A DNA stretch of 10,945 bases from JBGVMW01 sp045125095 (GCA_045125095.1 JBGVMW010000097.1:1-10945), one strand, 5' to 3'. Positions 1-8,092 are shown, counted from the first letter of the stretch. The notes: generated from the letters alone by a model not told the origin. A program made the numbers and translations.

Positions 1-230
1 CCACCCATGCCATTTTTGAAATTGCAATTTTACCTGAGTGGATTGGCAAAAATATTATGGAACTTAGTATTCGTACCAAATACCAGATTAATATTATTGC
101 AATTAAGAAAGGCGGACGTTTAAATGCACTTCCGGGCGGGAAGTATATTTTCGAAGAAGGTGACCATGTAGTAGTCATTGGAGAACCAAAGGTAGTGTTT
201 AAACTGGCAGCCAGAAATGAAGCAGACTAG
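1..230 (+). CDS. ktrA: KtrA/TrkA-type potassium uptake regulatory protein, C-terminal part (5' end outside window)
   Basis: The reading frame beginning at base 3 is open from the window edge to the TAG at 228-230 and gives 75 residues. The sequence runs from THAIFEIAILPEWIGK through IRTKYQINIIAIKKGG and LNALPGGKYIFEEGDHVVVIGE to a short charged tail. This is the pattern of an RCK_C (TrkA_C) domain, the ligand-binding lobe of cytoplasmic KtrA/TrkA rings that gate KtrB/TrkH potassium channels. Recognisable points are the P-x-W-I-G-K-N opening, the N-I-I-A-I-K-K-G strand and the G-D-x-V-V-V-I-G closing strand. Full-length proteins of this family are about 220 residues, so roughly the last third is present. 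The channel gene is presumably to the left of the window. The C-terminal lobe alone does not separate KtrA from other TrkA-family proteins. Confidence 0.85.
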   Translation, partial: THAIFEIAILPEWIGKNIMELSIRTKYQINIIAIKKGGRLNALPGGKYIFEEGDHVVVIGEPKVVFKLAARNEAD

Positions 231-276
231 TCAACGCAGTTCGATGGAAAATTAGACAAGGAGGTTTGCCTGAATA

Positions 277-1179
277 TCAACGTGTCAGTACACTAGGCAT
301 TTTAAAGAACAATATTACCGCTCCTACCATTAAAATACTCAATCCTATAATTCCTGTTGGTGCAGGACCAAGCAAGCTACTTTTCGTTGATGATGATATC
401 CAAACACCTACTTCTCCGATAATATCAGAAGCACCATGAATAATTGCTGCATACATACAATTCTTTGTCTTTAATGTTATATAAGACATCCATATCCCAA
501 GTACTATAGTCACTACAACCATCATTAACATTCCTGTATATGGTGCCCCAAAATAATCTGTGCCATAATTCATGCCATTATAAATTAGCGGTGCATGAGC
601 CAGTCCCCATAATGCACCATTTATTATAACGGCACATCTCACATCCATTTTTTTCGTCAACAAAGGAAGCATATATCCCTGCCATCCAATATCTTCACCA
701 AGAGCGATATACCATATAGGGAATGCAACAGCTGATATTGCGTAAACAATGAAACCCATAATAAACATAGAACCAATTGTCAATTCAATATCCTGTGGTG
801 CACCAAATGCACCATATGTTTCTGAAATATATCTGCCTTGAAAATCTAAATCATCCGGAAACATCAAAAAAAACAATACTGTACCTAAAAAGATACCCGC
901 ACCAGGAAGCAATGTTGAGAATAATAAAGCCTTCTTATTCTTAAAAATCTTTGTACTGAAATTAAGTGATGTTGTATCTTTTGTTAGCTTTCGTGTAATA
1001 AAAGCAGATAAAGCAGGTGTGCCCATAAATACAACCGGACAACTTATAACTGCATACACTACTTCTTCTAGACTCGGTATAATAATAACAATAATCCAAG
1101 GAATATATAATATTCCAAATACAAGTAAAAGAAAAGTAATTATTCGCTTCTTTGTAATGTCTGTTGTTCTAGTTTCCAT
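277..1179 (-). CDS. CPBP (CAAX/Abi-type) intramembrane metalloprotease
   Basis: A 300-residue multi-pass membrane protein. Helices are visible near residues 13-34, 38-60, 86-107, 135-160, 185-200, 216-237, 243-258 and 274-292. The three conserved CPBP motifs are in order: a glutamate motif G-E-D-I-G-W-Q-G-Y at 161-169 (usual form E-E-x-x-x-R, so the second Glu is Asp and the Arg is Gln), W-G-L-A-H at 191-195 supplying a metal-ligand histidine, and H-G-A-S-D at 248-252 (the usual Asn is Asp). Known members process prenylated proteins or bacteriocin/pheromone-like peptides, or give bacteriocin self-immunity; the substrate here cannot be read from sequence. The ribosome site AAGGAAG overlaps the TAA stop of the upstream secreted-protein gene, so translation is probably coupled to it. 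Family assignment is firm; activity is less sure because of the substitutions. Confidence 0.88.
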   Translation of the reverse strand: METRTTDITKKRIITFLLLVFGILYIPWIIVIIIPSLEEVVYAVISCPVVFMGTPALSAFITRKLTKDTTSLNFSTKIFKNKKALLFSTLLPGAGIFLGTVLFFLMFPDDLDFQGRYISETYGAFGAPQDIELTIGSMFIMGFIVYAISAVAFPIWYIALGEDIGWQGYMLPLLTKKMDVRCAVIINGALWGLAHAPLIYNGMNYGTDYFGAPYTGMLMMVVVTIVLGIWMSYITLKTKNCMYAAIIHGASDIIGEVGVWISSSTKSSLLGPAPTGIIGLSILMVGAVILFFKMPSVLTR

Positions 1180-1194
1180 ATTGCACCTACTTCC

Positions 1195-2499
1195 TTAAGA
1201 TACTCGAATCGTAATCTTCTTCTTCAAGTTTCCACAAATTACTGTGATGGTTACTTTTCCTGCCTTTTTTGCTTTTAATACACCTGTTTTTTCATTAATA
1301 GTTGCTACCTTTTTATTTGATACAAACCACCTTATCTTTTTGTTTGTATTGATTCTTTTTACTTTTATTCTGTATTTCTTTCCTACTACAAATTTTTTAT
1401 TTCCCTTTGTAATAATTTCTAAAGAGGCTTTTTTTGCCTTCTCTTTCTTTTCTGTATCTGCGTTTGTTTTCTTCTCCAGTTCCTCTATTCCTTCTTCCGA
1501 TGCTTTAACAGGAGAGTCTGCATTGGGAGTTTCCGTTGAAATTGGTGTTACTGTTGGTACTGGTGTTGGTGTTGCTTCTGGTTCTGCTGTTTCTGTTGCT
1601 TCTGGTTCTACTGTTGCTGTTACTTCTGGTTCTGTGGTTGTTACAACAGGAGTTGCCGTAGCTGATCCGTTTGTTACCGTACTGGTGGCAACAGGAGTTG
1701 TGATACTTTCCACTTTTTCCCACTTTGCATAAAATGCATAACCATCTTCTCCGCATACTTTTACCTCTTCACCAGGTTGATAAAGTCCACTGTTATTTTC
1801 CCATCCTAAAAAACGGTATCCTTCTTTTTTCTCATAGGGCTCAATCAGCTTAATAATAAGATAGGTAGTATAACCCTCTTTTTGTGGGCATGCAAGTTCG
1901 AAGCTGGCATTATCTCCATCAACAAATACAATAAAAGGTTCTGCTAATGGTGTTGGCATTGGTCCTTCGGTTGTTACAATAGGTGTCGCTGAAACAGAAC
2001 CTGTAGTTACTACACTTGTGGCAGCAGGCGTTTTGGAAACTTCCACTTTTTCCCATTTTGCATAAAACATACAATCTTGGGGTTGATAAATCTTTATTTC
2101 TTCGTCTGGTTGATATAGTCCGTTATTGTTTTCCCATCCTAAGAAACGATATCCCTCCTTTTCCTCATATGGAGGAATTATCTTAACATTAACATATGTG
2201 GTATCACCATCGTATTGTGGCCGAGCAATTCCCATGTAACACTCCTCTCCATCAATGAACTGTATAAAAACTTCTACAAAAGGTGTTGACATCGGTTCTG
2301 CTGTAGGTGTCGTTGTAATACAAGGAGAAGCTATGAATTCTGTTGATTCCTCTCCGTTGGTAAATGTAACCTCTTCATACGCTTTTTCAACCTTTTCAGC
2401 CGCAATTGCTACCTGATTAACATGTAAAAATGGTATGAAACCTACAGACACTGCACATACTAAAAATCCTGCTACTATTTTTCTAATTGACATTTTCAT
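1195..2499 (-). CDS. Secreted protein with two InlB-like repeat units and a C-terminal Big_2 Ig-like domain
   Basis: A 434-residue exported protein. Residues 1-34 form a signal peptide: a basic start (MKMSIRK), a hydrophobic core, and probable signal-peptidase I cleavage after A-I-A-A; no lipobox is seen. Two homologous units of about 110 residues follow (roughly 70-180 and 181-290). Each has a beta-rich stretch, then E-G-Y-R-F-L-G-W-E-N-N-x-G-L-Y-Q-P and F-Y-A-K-W-E-K-V, the hallmark of Listeria-Bacteroides (InlB/Flg_new) repeats, then a Thr/Val/Ser-rich linker. Residues 285-330 are a Thr/Pro/Glu-rich stalk and 333-358 a Lys/Glu-rich segment. Residues 359-434 form a Big_2 domain (V-S-N-K-K-V-A-T-I, G-V-L-K-A-K-K-A-G-K-V-T-I-T-V). 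No LPXTG, surface-layer or choline-binding anchor is present, so it is probably released or loosely wall-bound. An AGGG ribosome site lies 11 nt from the ATG, rather far; a second ATG at codon 3 is possible. The 104-bp gap upstream shows no convincing promoter. Its job is unknown; adhesion or scaffolding is inferred from the domains only. Confidence 0.85.
   Translation of the reverse strand: MKMSIRKIVAGFLVCAVSVGFIPFLHVNQVAIAAEKVEKAYEEVTFTNGEESTEFIASPCITTTPTAEPMSTPFVEVFIQFIDGEECYMGIARPQYDGDTTYVNVKIIPPYEEKEGYRFLGWENNNGLYQPDEEIKIYQPQDCMFYAKWEKVEVSKTPAATSVVTTGSVSATPIVTTEGPMPTPLAEPFIVFVDGDNASFELACPQKEGYTTYLIIKLIEPYEKKEGYRFLGWENNSGLYQPGEEVKVCGEDGYAFYAKWEKVESITTPVATSTVTNGSATATPVVTTTEPEVTATVEPEATETAEPEATPTPVPTVTPISTETPNADSPVKASEEGIEELEKKTNADTEKKEKAKKASLEIITKGNKKFVVGKKYRIKVKRINTNKKIRWFVSNKKVATINEKTGVLKAKKAGKVTITVICGNLKKKITIRVS
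1630..2292 (-). repeat. Two tandem coding repeats of about 330 bp in the secreted protein
   Basis: Within the secreted-protein gene, residues 70-180 (2292-1960) and 181-290 (1959-1630) are copies of one unit. Both begin M-x-T-P and continue with an F-I-x-F-x-D-G-x strand. They share the nearly identical core K-E-G-Y-R-F-L-G-W-E-N-N and close with F-Y-A-K-W-E-K-V-E, then T-P and V-V-T-T runs. The linkers are also duplicated, so the module was copied as repeat plus linker. The best-conserved DNA is the stretch encoding the G-Y-R-F-L-G-W-E-N-N core, where recombination could change copy number. Confidence 0.85.
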
Positions 2500-2603
2500 T
2501 TTGATATCATCCCTTCATTTCATATTCGCAGACTATTAACTTTATTTCGAATTTCACTAAAAAATAGCCATCACTCTATTCCATAATAGTACAAATTACT
2601 CCA

Positions 2604-3863
2604 TCAGTCGTTCTTCAAATTTTTCAATGCATTTTTAATAGAAATCGGGTTTCCATAACGCAAGGTTCCCATGCGGTAAATCTTAGAAGCAAGCCAGCCA
2701 ACTCCAATGGTCGATACCACTAAAATAACAAAAGATACTGCAATCTCCCATACTTCCACATTTCCCATGGCAATGCGGACAAACATTGCAGAATAGGAAC
2801 TGACCGGAAGGAAGGAGCACACTTTCATTAAAATTCCATCCACATTATCAAGGGAGAATAACACAACAAAATACACGATCATCACTAACATCTGCAGACT
2901 TCCAATGGATTTGTTCACATCCTCTGTTTTTGAAACCAGCGCTCCAAGAGCACCATACAAAAATGCATAGAACAAAAATCCACCAATACCAAACATGGCA
3001 AATGCCCACAATACGGTTCCCGGAATATGCAGCACAGGATCTAACATACCTCCCCATGCATCCCGGTTGATCTGATAGCATACTAACGCCGTAGCAAGAA
3101 TAATTCCCACCTGTAAAATGGCTGCCAATGCTCCGGAAAGTACTTTTCCAAACAGCAAATACTTGGAGTCTATACTGGTAACTAATACTTCAATGGCACG
3201 ATTGCTCTTTTCACTTGTAACAGAAGTAGCGATCATGACACAATACAACACAATGATCATAAAAATTACAATAACCAGTGCATAGGAATACCAATAGTTA
3301 TCCGTAGCATCTTTACCAAGAACCTCCTGTTCAAATTCCACCGGTGCATCATAGGTAGATGCAAACTCCTGGAAATCCAAGTTGTTCTTCTGGCAATACA
3401 ACTGTTTATGTAAGATCGTCATAGCTTCCTGAAAACCTGTTACCTCTTCTCCAAACATACTATTATTCCAGACAAGATACCGAAAATGGCTGTCATCTTC
3501 CACAACAAAGCCAGCCTCCACTTTCTCTTTTTCAATGGCATCCTCCAAAGATTTCTCATCCGGATAATTCACAAACTCTGCATCCTCATAATATGGCTCT
3601 AAAAGACTGGTATCTGCAAAATACCCATTTGCATCCACAAGGCCGTACTTACTTTTCTCCTCTGCCTCATCTTCTGCATCTTCTTTCTCTTCCTCCACGG
3701 TTTTCTCCGTAGAAGTACCGAGAACATCCGAAAGATCGATCACACTTGGCGCAAACATAACAATGCCGATCACAAGAGCGATCAAAATCGTAGAAATTAC
3801 GAAAGATTTATTTTTCACATAATTTTTCAATTCAAACTGAAATACCGTCGCAAATCGTCTCAT
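2604..3863 (-). CDS. ABC-2 type transporter permease, NatB-like
   Basis: A 419-residue membrane subunit of an exporter. Helix 1 lies near residues 21-40, then a large extracytoplasmic domain of about 150 residues (41-190) with an unusually acidic Glu/Asp-rich patch at 57-72. A cluster of helices follows near 193-213, 239-262, 283-308, 322-338 and 373-392. This matches NatB/YhaP-type ABC2_membrane_3 permeases. The cytoplasmic segment T-S-E-K-S-N-R-A-I-E-V-L-V-T-S after helix 2 is the conserved coupling region of this family. The ATG follows the ATPase stop by one base, with a GGGAG ribosome site inside the ATPase gene, so the two subunits are translationally coupled. NatAB of Bacillus exports sodium and other relatives export peptides or antibiotics; the substrate here is unknown. 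The family is certain; NatB is a resemblance, not a proven orthologue. Confidence 0.9.
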   Translation of the reverse strand: MRRFATVFQFELKNYVKNKSFVISTILIALVIGIVMFAPSVIDLSDVLGTSTEKTVEEEKEDAEDEAEEKSKYGLVDANGYFADTSLLEPYYEDAEFVNYPDEKSLEDAIEKEKVEAGFVVEDDSHFRYLVWNNSMFGEEVTGFQEAMTILHKQLYCQKNNLDFQEFASTYDAPVEFEQEVLGKDATDNYWYSYALVIVIFMIIVLYCVMIATSVTSEKSNRAIEVLVTSIDSKYLLFGKVLSGALAAILQVGIILATALVCYQINRDAWGGMLDPVLHIPGTVLWAFAMFGIGGFLFYAFLYGALGALVSKTEDVNKSIGSLQMLVMIVYFVVLFSLDNVDGILMKVCSFLPVSSYSAMFVRIAMGNVEVWEIAVSFVILVVSTIGVGWLASKIYRMGTLRYGNPISIKNALKNLKND

Positions 3864-3864
3864 G

Positions 3865-4776
3865 TTAGTCTCCCACCCTTTCTACAAATATGTCATTCAA
3901 TGACGGTTTATATGTATCAAACTGCTCAATCTCTATATTGTTTGCAAGCAGGGTTTCCATAAGATTTCTTCTTGTCTTACCCTCCAACAGTTTCACAATG
4001 ACTGAATCCTTTGTCTCTCCATCTACCGTAAGCACATCTGATAACTGTTGTTTGCAATACTTGGAAAATTCCTCTACTGTTTTGTCCGTATCCTTTAATA
4101 CCAGACGATTCTTTCCGTAAGAGCGTTTGATCTCATCCAGATTTCCTTCCAGTACCACTTCTCCCTGATTGATGATCACAATATCCTCGCAGAACTCTTC
4201 TACATAGCTCATCTGGTGACTGGAGAAAATTACGATTTTGCCCTGTGCGATCAATTCTCTTACCACTTCCTGCAAAATCTGTGAATTGACCGGATCCAGT
4301 CCACTAAAAGGCTCATCTAAAATGACAATCTCTGGATCACACACCAAAATAGATGCAAGCTGCACCTTCTGTTGATTTCCCTTTGACAACGTTTCTAACA
4401 GACTGTTCTCATACTGTGCCACCTGCAAACGCTCCAGCCATTTTTTTGCATTGGCAGTTGCCTTTTTCTTTGGCACATTTCGAAGCATGGCAAGATACAC
4501 CATCTGCTCAATTACTTTTCTTTTTGGATATAACCCTCTCTCCTCCGGCAAATATCCAATCTGGTGTTTGCCTGGCACAAAAAGTTTTCCATCCAGCAAA
4601 ATTTTTCCTTCACTGGCATGAAATACATCCATCAGGATTCGAATGGTAGTAGTCTTTCCTGCTCCATTTCGTCCTAATAATCCCATGGCTCTCCCACTCT
4701 CCACCGAAAAGGAAATGCCATGTAAAACTTCTTTTCCACTAAAGGTCTTTTTCAAATTTTTCACTTCTAGTTTCAT
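3865..4776 (-). CDS. ABC transporter ATP-binding protein, NatA-like
   Basis: A 303-residue cytoplasmic ATPase that powers the neighbouring permease. Motifs in order: Walker A G-R-N-G-A-G-K-T (35-42); Q-loop region Y-L-P-E-E-R-G-L-Y (75-83), where the usual Gln is replaced by Glu/Arg as in NatA/YhaQ relatives; signature L-S-K-G-N-Q-Q-K-V (130-138), also the subgroup form; Walker B V-I-L-D-E-P (151-156); D-loop S-G-L-D (158-161); and switch His187 in S-S-H. Residues 220-303 form the extra C-terminal domain typical of this subgroup. The frame opens at a TTG (4803), but the ATG at 4776 is preferred because AAGGAG sits 6 nt before it and it opens directly on the ATPase fold (M-K-L-E-V-K-N-L). It lies 27 bp after the unknown membrane-protein gene and 1 bp before the permease, in the same operon. 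Confidence 0.93.
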   Translation of the reverse strand: MKLEVKNLKKTFSGKEVLHGISFSVESGRAMGLLGRNGAGKTTTIRILMDVFHASEGKILLDGKLFVPGKHQIGYLPEERGLYPKRKVIEQMVYLAMLRNVPKKKATANAKKWLERLQVAQYENSLLETLSKGNQQKVQLASILVCDPEIVILDEPFSGLDPVNSQILQEVVRELIAQGKIVIFSSHQMSYVEEFCEDIVIINQGEVVLEGNLDEIKRSYGKNRLVLKDTDKTVEEFSKYCKQQLSDVLTVDGETKDSVIVKLLEGKTRRNLMETLLANNIEIEQFDTYKPSLNDIFVERVGD

Positions 4777-4803
4777 ACGATTCTCCTTTTTATGATGTTT
4801 CAA

Positions 4804-5910
4804 TTACTTAACTGGATTTGCATTCACTAAGAAAATTTTTCCCTTCGGATTTACCAGTTTATACAAAACACTTCCATACGGGGTTTTTGCCGGCAACTCA
4901 TTCTGGTATTCAAACAACTGCACCTGATTCCGATTCCACTCTAAGACTTTTACCACAGATAACCGATCACGCAGTCCCTGAGAAACAAACACAACCTGCT
5001 TCACAGCTACAAATTTTGATCTTCCTTTGCTAATCTTTTTACGAAGAAGTCCCAGCCCCCCTAAAAACACAATCATACAACAAAATCCCACCGCACCATA
5101 CATGATACAGGTAGAAACCGCATACCCCTCATCTATATTGCAAAATAACACTGTAAAAAGTATAATACAAACGGTGAATATCACCGCACATACTTTTTGT
5201 ATTTTGGCATAAACCTTATGCTCTGCTTTCAAATACAAATCCGCAAAAAATTCCTTCTCATGTTCCGAAAGTTGGTGCTCTTCTTTTTCAAGTTTTACCA
5301 AATTCGGATGTGGCACTCTCGTATACGAACGGATATTTTCTTTCAATGGATAATCATATGTAGTATTCGGTATGAATCCGCTTAATTCCTCATTTAACAT
5401 TACCAACCGGAATCCCAATTCTCCGTCATACAAAACCAGCATCCTTTTCCCCACATCTCTCGGCTTCACTTCCCCAGAACTGAAGGGATAATCCATAATA
5501 ATCGGTCTTCCATTTTCGTCACACACATCATCTTCAATATAAGCAAAATTGCCTGACAAATCTACCTCCACAATGGTTGCTCCATTGACCATAATATTGT
5601 CTTTTTTCTGAAATCTCTTTTCTTCTCTTTTACGCCTTATCCGTGACATTACTTTTCCAACAATGGAATACACAACCAACAGACAAAGTGTCAAAAGACA
5701 CTTCATTCCCCCCCTCGTAAAATCAACCTTAACCACATTCGTGAACATAATATAAAACATTATTCCAAACCATATAATAATCGCAAGACCCAAACTTACA
5801 AAGACATCCCCCCATCTCATATTTGCTGCAGTTCCATACTTTCCTTTTATCATTTGCTTTCTATTTTTATATAATACTTCTCGTTCCTGCTTTGTACATA
5901 ATCTTTTCAT
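4804..5910 (-). CDS. Uncharacterised four-helix membrane protein in an ABC/two-component operon
   Basis: The 368-residue product is not recognised. Residues 1-33 are basic and cytoplasmic. Hydrophobic segments lie near 35-60, 69-88, 239-259 and 264-289, suggesting two helical hairpins. Between them, residues 105-200 look like a compact beta-rich domain (V-N-G-A-T-I-V-E-V-D, N-F-A-Y-I-E-D, K-R-M-L-V-L-Y-D-G-E-L-G-F-R-L-V), followed by a charged helix-like stretch rich in Lys/Glu/His (203-236). The C-terminal 75 residues appear to form another beta-rich domain. Basic stretches (88-103 and 290-299) flank the helices, placing both soluble domains on the cytoplasmic side by the positive-inside rule. 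The ribosome site GAAGGAG lies about 13 nt before the ATG, a little far. Sitting between the response regulator and the ABC pair, it may be an accessory or regulatory part of the exporter; this is inference from position only. Confidence 0.75.
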   Translation of the reverse strand: MKRLCTKQEREVLYKNRKQMIKGKYGTAANMRWGDVFVSLGLAIIIWFGIMFYIMFTNVVKVDFTRGGMKCLLTLCLLVVYSIVGKVMSRIRRKREEKRFQKKDNIMVNGATIVEVDLSGNFAYIEDDVCDENGRPIIMDYPFSSGEVKPRDVGKRMLVLYDGELGFRLVMLNEELSGFIPNTTYDYPLKENIRSYTRVPHPNLVKLEKEEHQLSEHEKEFFADLYLKAEHKVYAKIQKVCAVIFTVCIILFTVLFCNIDEGYAVSTCIMYGAVGFCCMIVFLGGLGLLRKKISKGRSKFVAVKQVVFVSQGLRDRLSVVKVLEWNRNQVQLFEYQNELPAKTPYGSVLYKLVNPKGKIFLVNANPVK

Positions 5911-5917
5911 TCTTTTC

Positions 5918-5959
5918 TTATTTCTCCTTCTCTGTTGCTTGTTCTTTATTTTGCGACAT
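5918..5959 (-). other. Possible 13-codon leader ORF before the unknown membrane protein
   Basis: In the 68-bp gap between the response regulator and the membrane protein, an ATG at 5957-5959 opens a 13-codon frame (MSQNKEQATEKEK) that ends at TAA 5918-5920. The last codons contain the GGAG ribosome site of the membrane-protein gene, so if translated it would cover that site. The start has only a weak GGA-type Shine-Dalgarno. It may be chance. Confidence 0.2.
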
Positions 5960-5978
5960 TTGGATCTATTTTTCCTAT

Positions 5979-6728
5979 CTAACTACCTTTTCCCAAAAAA
6001 TCCCGTCTGAATTGAGATGGCGTAATCCCCTCCGTTTTTTTGAACACCTTGGTAAATACCCGGTAATCGCTATAACCACACTGTTCTGCTATCTCCGCCA
6101 CAGAAAGTGCCGTAGAAACCAACAATTTTTTTGCCTTCTCCAGACGCATGTTCGACAGATACGTCAGAAATCCCACACCGATCTCACTCTTAAAGAGCTG
6201 ACTAATATATTGCGGATTCAGATGAAACTCTTCCGCCAGAACAGATAAACTGATTTCTTCCGAAAGATGTTCCTGTAAATACCGGGTAATACTGGAAATC
6301 GTTCGCCCATCCGTATTTCCAAGCACTTGTTCCTTTGAAATTTGCTGTTCAAACATAGAAATCTTTAGATTATCAATGCAACTTCCAAATTCATCATAAT
6401 TGACAGGTTTTAGGATATAGTCCACAATCTGTAGCCGAAGTGCCTCTCTGCAATAGGAAAAATCATCATAACCGGACACGATTACGAAAGCAATCTCCGG
6501 ATGTTTCATTCGACTGAGTTTAATCACTTTCAATCCATTCATAATCGGAATATTGATATCCATGATGACAATATCAGGATTTAGAGTATCAATCTGATTC
6601 AGTGCTTCCATACCATCCGATGCCTCTCCTATCACTTCACAATCATGTTTTTTCCAGTCAAAGAGTCGTTTAAATCCCTCTCGTATCATAATTTCATCAT
6701 CTACTAAAAGCACCCCAAGTTTTCTCAT
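5979..6728 (-). CDS. YesN-type response regulator with AraC-family DNA-binding domain
   Basis: A 249-residue transcription regulator. Counting from the ATG at 6728, the receiver domain spans about 1-120: acidic pocket D10-D11, phosphoacceptor Asp57 in V-I-M-D-I-N, the conserved Ser85 in I-V-S-G-Y-D-D, and Lys107 in Y-I-L-K-P-V. A linker of about 25 residues follows. Residues 143-245 form an AraC double helix-turn-helix, with L-S-V-L-A-E-E-F-H-L-N-P-Q-Y-I-S-Q-L-F-K as the first HTH and the family signature A-E-I-A-E-Q-C-G-Y-S-D-Y-R-V-F-T-K-V-F-K as the second. A GTG one codon upstream could start the frame, but AAGGAGG lies 7 nt before the ATG and only 4 nt before the GTG. The ATG overlaps the TGA of the kinase gene, so the pair is coupled. 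It probably controls its own operon, including the downstream ABC exporter. Confidence 0.93.
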   Translation of the reverse strand: MRKLGVLLVDDEIMIREGFKRLFDWKKHDCEVIGEASDGMEALNQIDTLNPDIVIMDINIPIMNGLKVIKLSRMKHPEIAFVIVSGYDDFSYCREALRLQIVDYILKPVNYDEFGSCIDNLKISMFEQQISKEQVLGNTDGRTISSITRYLQEHLSEEISLSVLAEEFHLNPQYISQLFKSEIGVGFLTYLSNMRLEKAKKLLVSTALSVAEIAEQCGYSDYRVFTKVFKKTEGITPSQFRRDFLGKGS

Positions 6729-8029
6729 CACTCATCCTCCTTCAAGGGCAATAACAAATGGGCTGTCACGCCACCATCCAAATTTTCTGTATACCAAAGT
6801 CCGTATTCCTGGCCACAGAGCATCTTGATACGCTTCTGTACATTCAATATTCCAATACTATTCCCTTCCAACTTTGCAGGTTGTGTTGCATAATGCAAAA
6901 GCATCTGATCAATTGCATCTTTTTTTTCTTCTTCAAAGCCACTTCCATTATCACTAATCATAATCTCCAGTCGATCATCTGCTGTTTTCCGCACCACAAT
7001 TCGTACAGTTCCACGATACCCCTTATTCTTCAGTCCATGAAGTAAACTATTCTCCACAATCGGCTGCAAGATGAAATTTGGCACTTGCATTCCTCCCAAG
7101 TCCGGATCAATCTCGTATTCACCTTTCAGATTTGGATACCGATAACACATCAGTTCCATATAACATTCTAAAAGCTCAATCTCATCATCCAGCGTAACCA
7201 TAGAGCGGTCAACCTTTACACTAAGTCTGAAAAAATCCACCAGCCGCATCAGCAAATCAGCTACATTTTTATCTCCATTGAGCTGTGCCTGAATGCGGAT
7301 AGTATCCAGTGTATTATACAAAAAATGAGGATTCACCTGACTTTTCAGATATAGCATGGACATTTTTTGTTCTGTCAACTTTGCCCGAATACTATCCGGA
7401 TTTTCCAATGTCAGATAAAATGACAAGGTCATCAGTGTCATACCCATACCAGTAATCAGCCAGGTCGGATTGATTGCCTGTAGTACAGATACAACAAGCT
7501 CAATCACAAGTGCGGCACCTATTGCAAACTTCTTTTTCGTGTTAATCTGCTTCCAATTGCTTAGCAAAAGCCATACACAGAAAAATAAGTAAACTGCCAT
7601 GCTGACATAACATACACCCAACTGAATGCCATCAGAATAATTTCCTTCAGCTGTTACTGTGTAATGAATTGGCAACAACAACACCGCTAATTCCGCGATC
7701 ACAAAAAAAATTTTTGCAGACATATCCAGGTATCTGCGCTTTCCAATCTCTTCCTCCACCAAAACAGCAATATATTTATAAAACAGATACATAATGAGTA
7801 CCATGCTTCCCAAAAAAAAGCGGTGCAAACTATCATTCAACATTCTTGGTACTGTATCTAGATGATTCACTGAATATATGGTAGCAGTGTCAAACACCAA
7901 ATGAATTAACATAGTAATCAGTAAAACAGAAAAGGTTTTATGTAATAGTGTGTACTTCCTGCCTTCAGAAAAATAAATATAAGCAAGGAATCCCAAAATA
8001 AGCAGTAATGCTATTTCCATTCGAAGCAT
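6728..8029 (-). CDS. LytS/YesM-type membrane sensor histidine kinase
   Basis: A 433-residue kinase. The N-terminal 210 residues hold about seven hydrophobic helices (near 5-20, 32-52, 72-90, 105-122, 136-156, 168-185 and 190-207) and no large extracellular domain, so the signal is probably sensed in or near the membrane. The His_kinase (PF06580-type) core follows: K-S-Q-V-N-P-H-F-L-Y-N-T-L-D at 229-242 with phospho-His235, then the ATPase domain with N-box P-I-V-E-N-S-L-L-H-G (323-332, Asn327), G1 box D-N-G-S-G (360-364) and a G2-like N-S-I-G-I-L-N-V (390-397). The frame opens at a TTG (8059), but GGAGGG 7 nt before the ATG at 8029 supports the internal start. It is the first gene of the minus-strand operon and shares its stop with the response regulator start. 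The stimulus is unknown. Confidence 0.92.
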   Translation of the reverse strand: MLRMEIALLLILGFLAYIYFSEGRKYTLLHKTFSVLLITMLIHLVFDTATIYSVNHLDTVPRMLNDSLHRFFLGSMVLIMYLFYKYIAVLVEEEIGKRRYLDMSAKIFFVIAELAVLLLPIHYTVTAEGNYSDGIQLGVCYVSMAVYLFFCVWLLLSNWKQINTKKKFAIGAALVIELVVSVLQAINPTWLITGMGMTLMTLSFYLTLENPDSIRAKLTEQKMSMLYLKSQVNPHFLYNTLDTIRIQAQLNGDKNVADLLMRLVDFFRLSVKVDRSMVTLDDEIELLECYMELMCYRYPNLKGEYEIDPDLGGMQVPNFILQPIVENSLLHGLKNKGYRGTVRIVVRKTADDRLEIMISDNGSGFEEEKKDAIDQMLLHYATQPAKLEGNSIGILNVQKRIKMLCGQEYGLWYTENLDGGVTAHLLLPLKEDE

Positions 8030-8092
8030 ATCATGTCCCTCCAGAGTATATAGTATCAAACAATTCTATTTGCATATAGACAGATAATTGAG

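Noticed and set aside
1244..1732. A 162-codon + strand frame opposite the secreted-protein gene
   Set aside because: It is the antisense of a Thr/Pro/Glu-rich, repeat-bearing coding region, which gives a low-complexity Val/Thr/Gly/Ser product. There is no ribosome site, and the minus-strand gene has clear domains.
2557..2582. Weak hairpin with T-run (minus strand) after the permease gene, a possible terminator
   Set aside because: The stem is only about five AT-rich pairs plus G-T pairs, so it is too weak to call. Whether the secreted-protein gene belongs to the upstream operon stays open.
5823..6248. A 141-codon + strand frame across the regulator and membrane-protein genes
   Set aside because: It spans two well-supported minus-strand genes and their gap, and its product has no recognisable domain.
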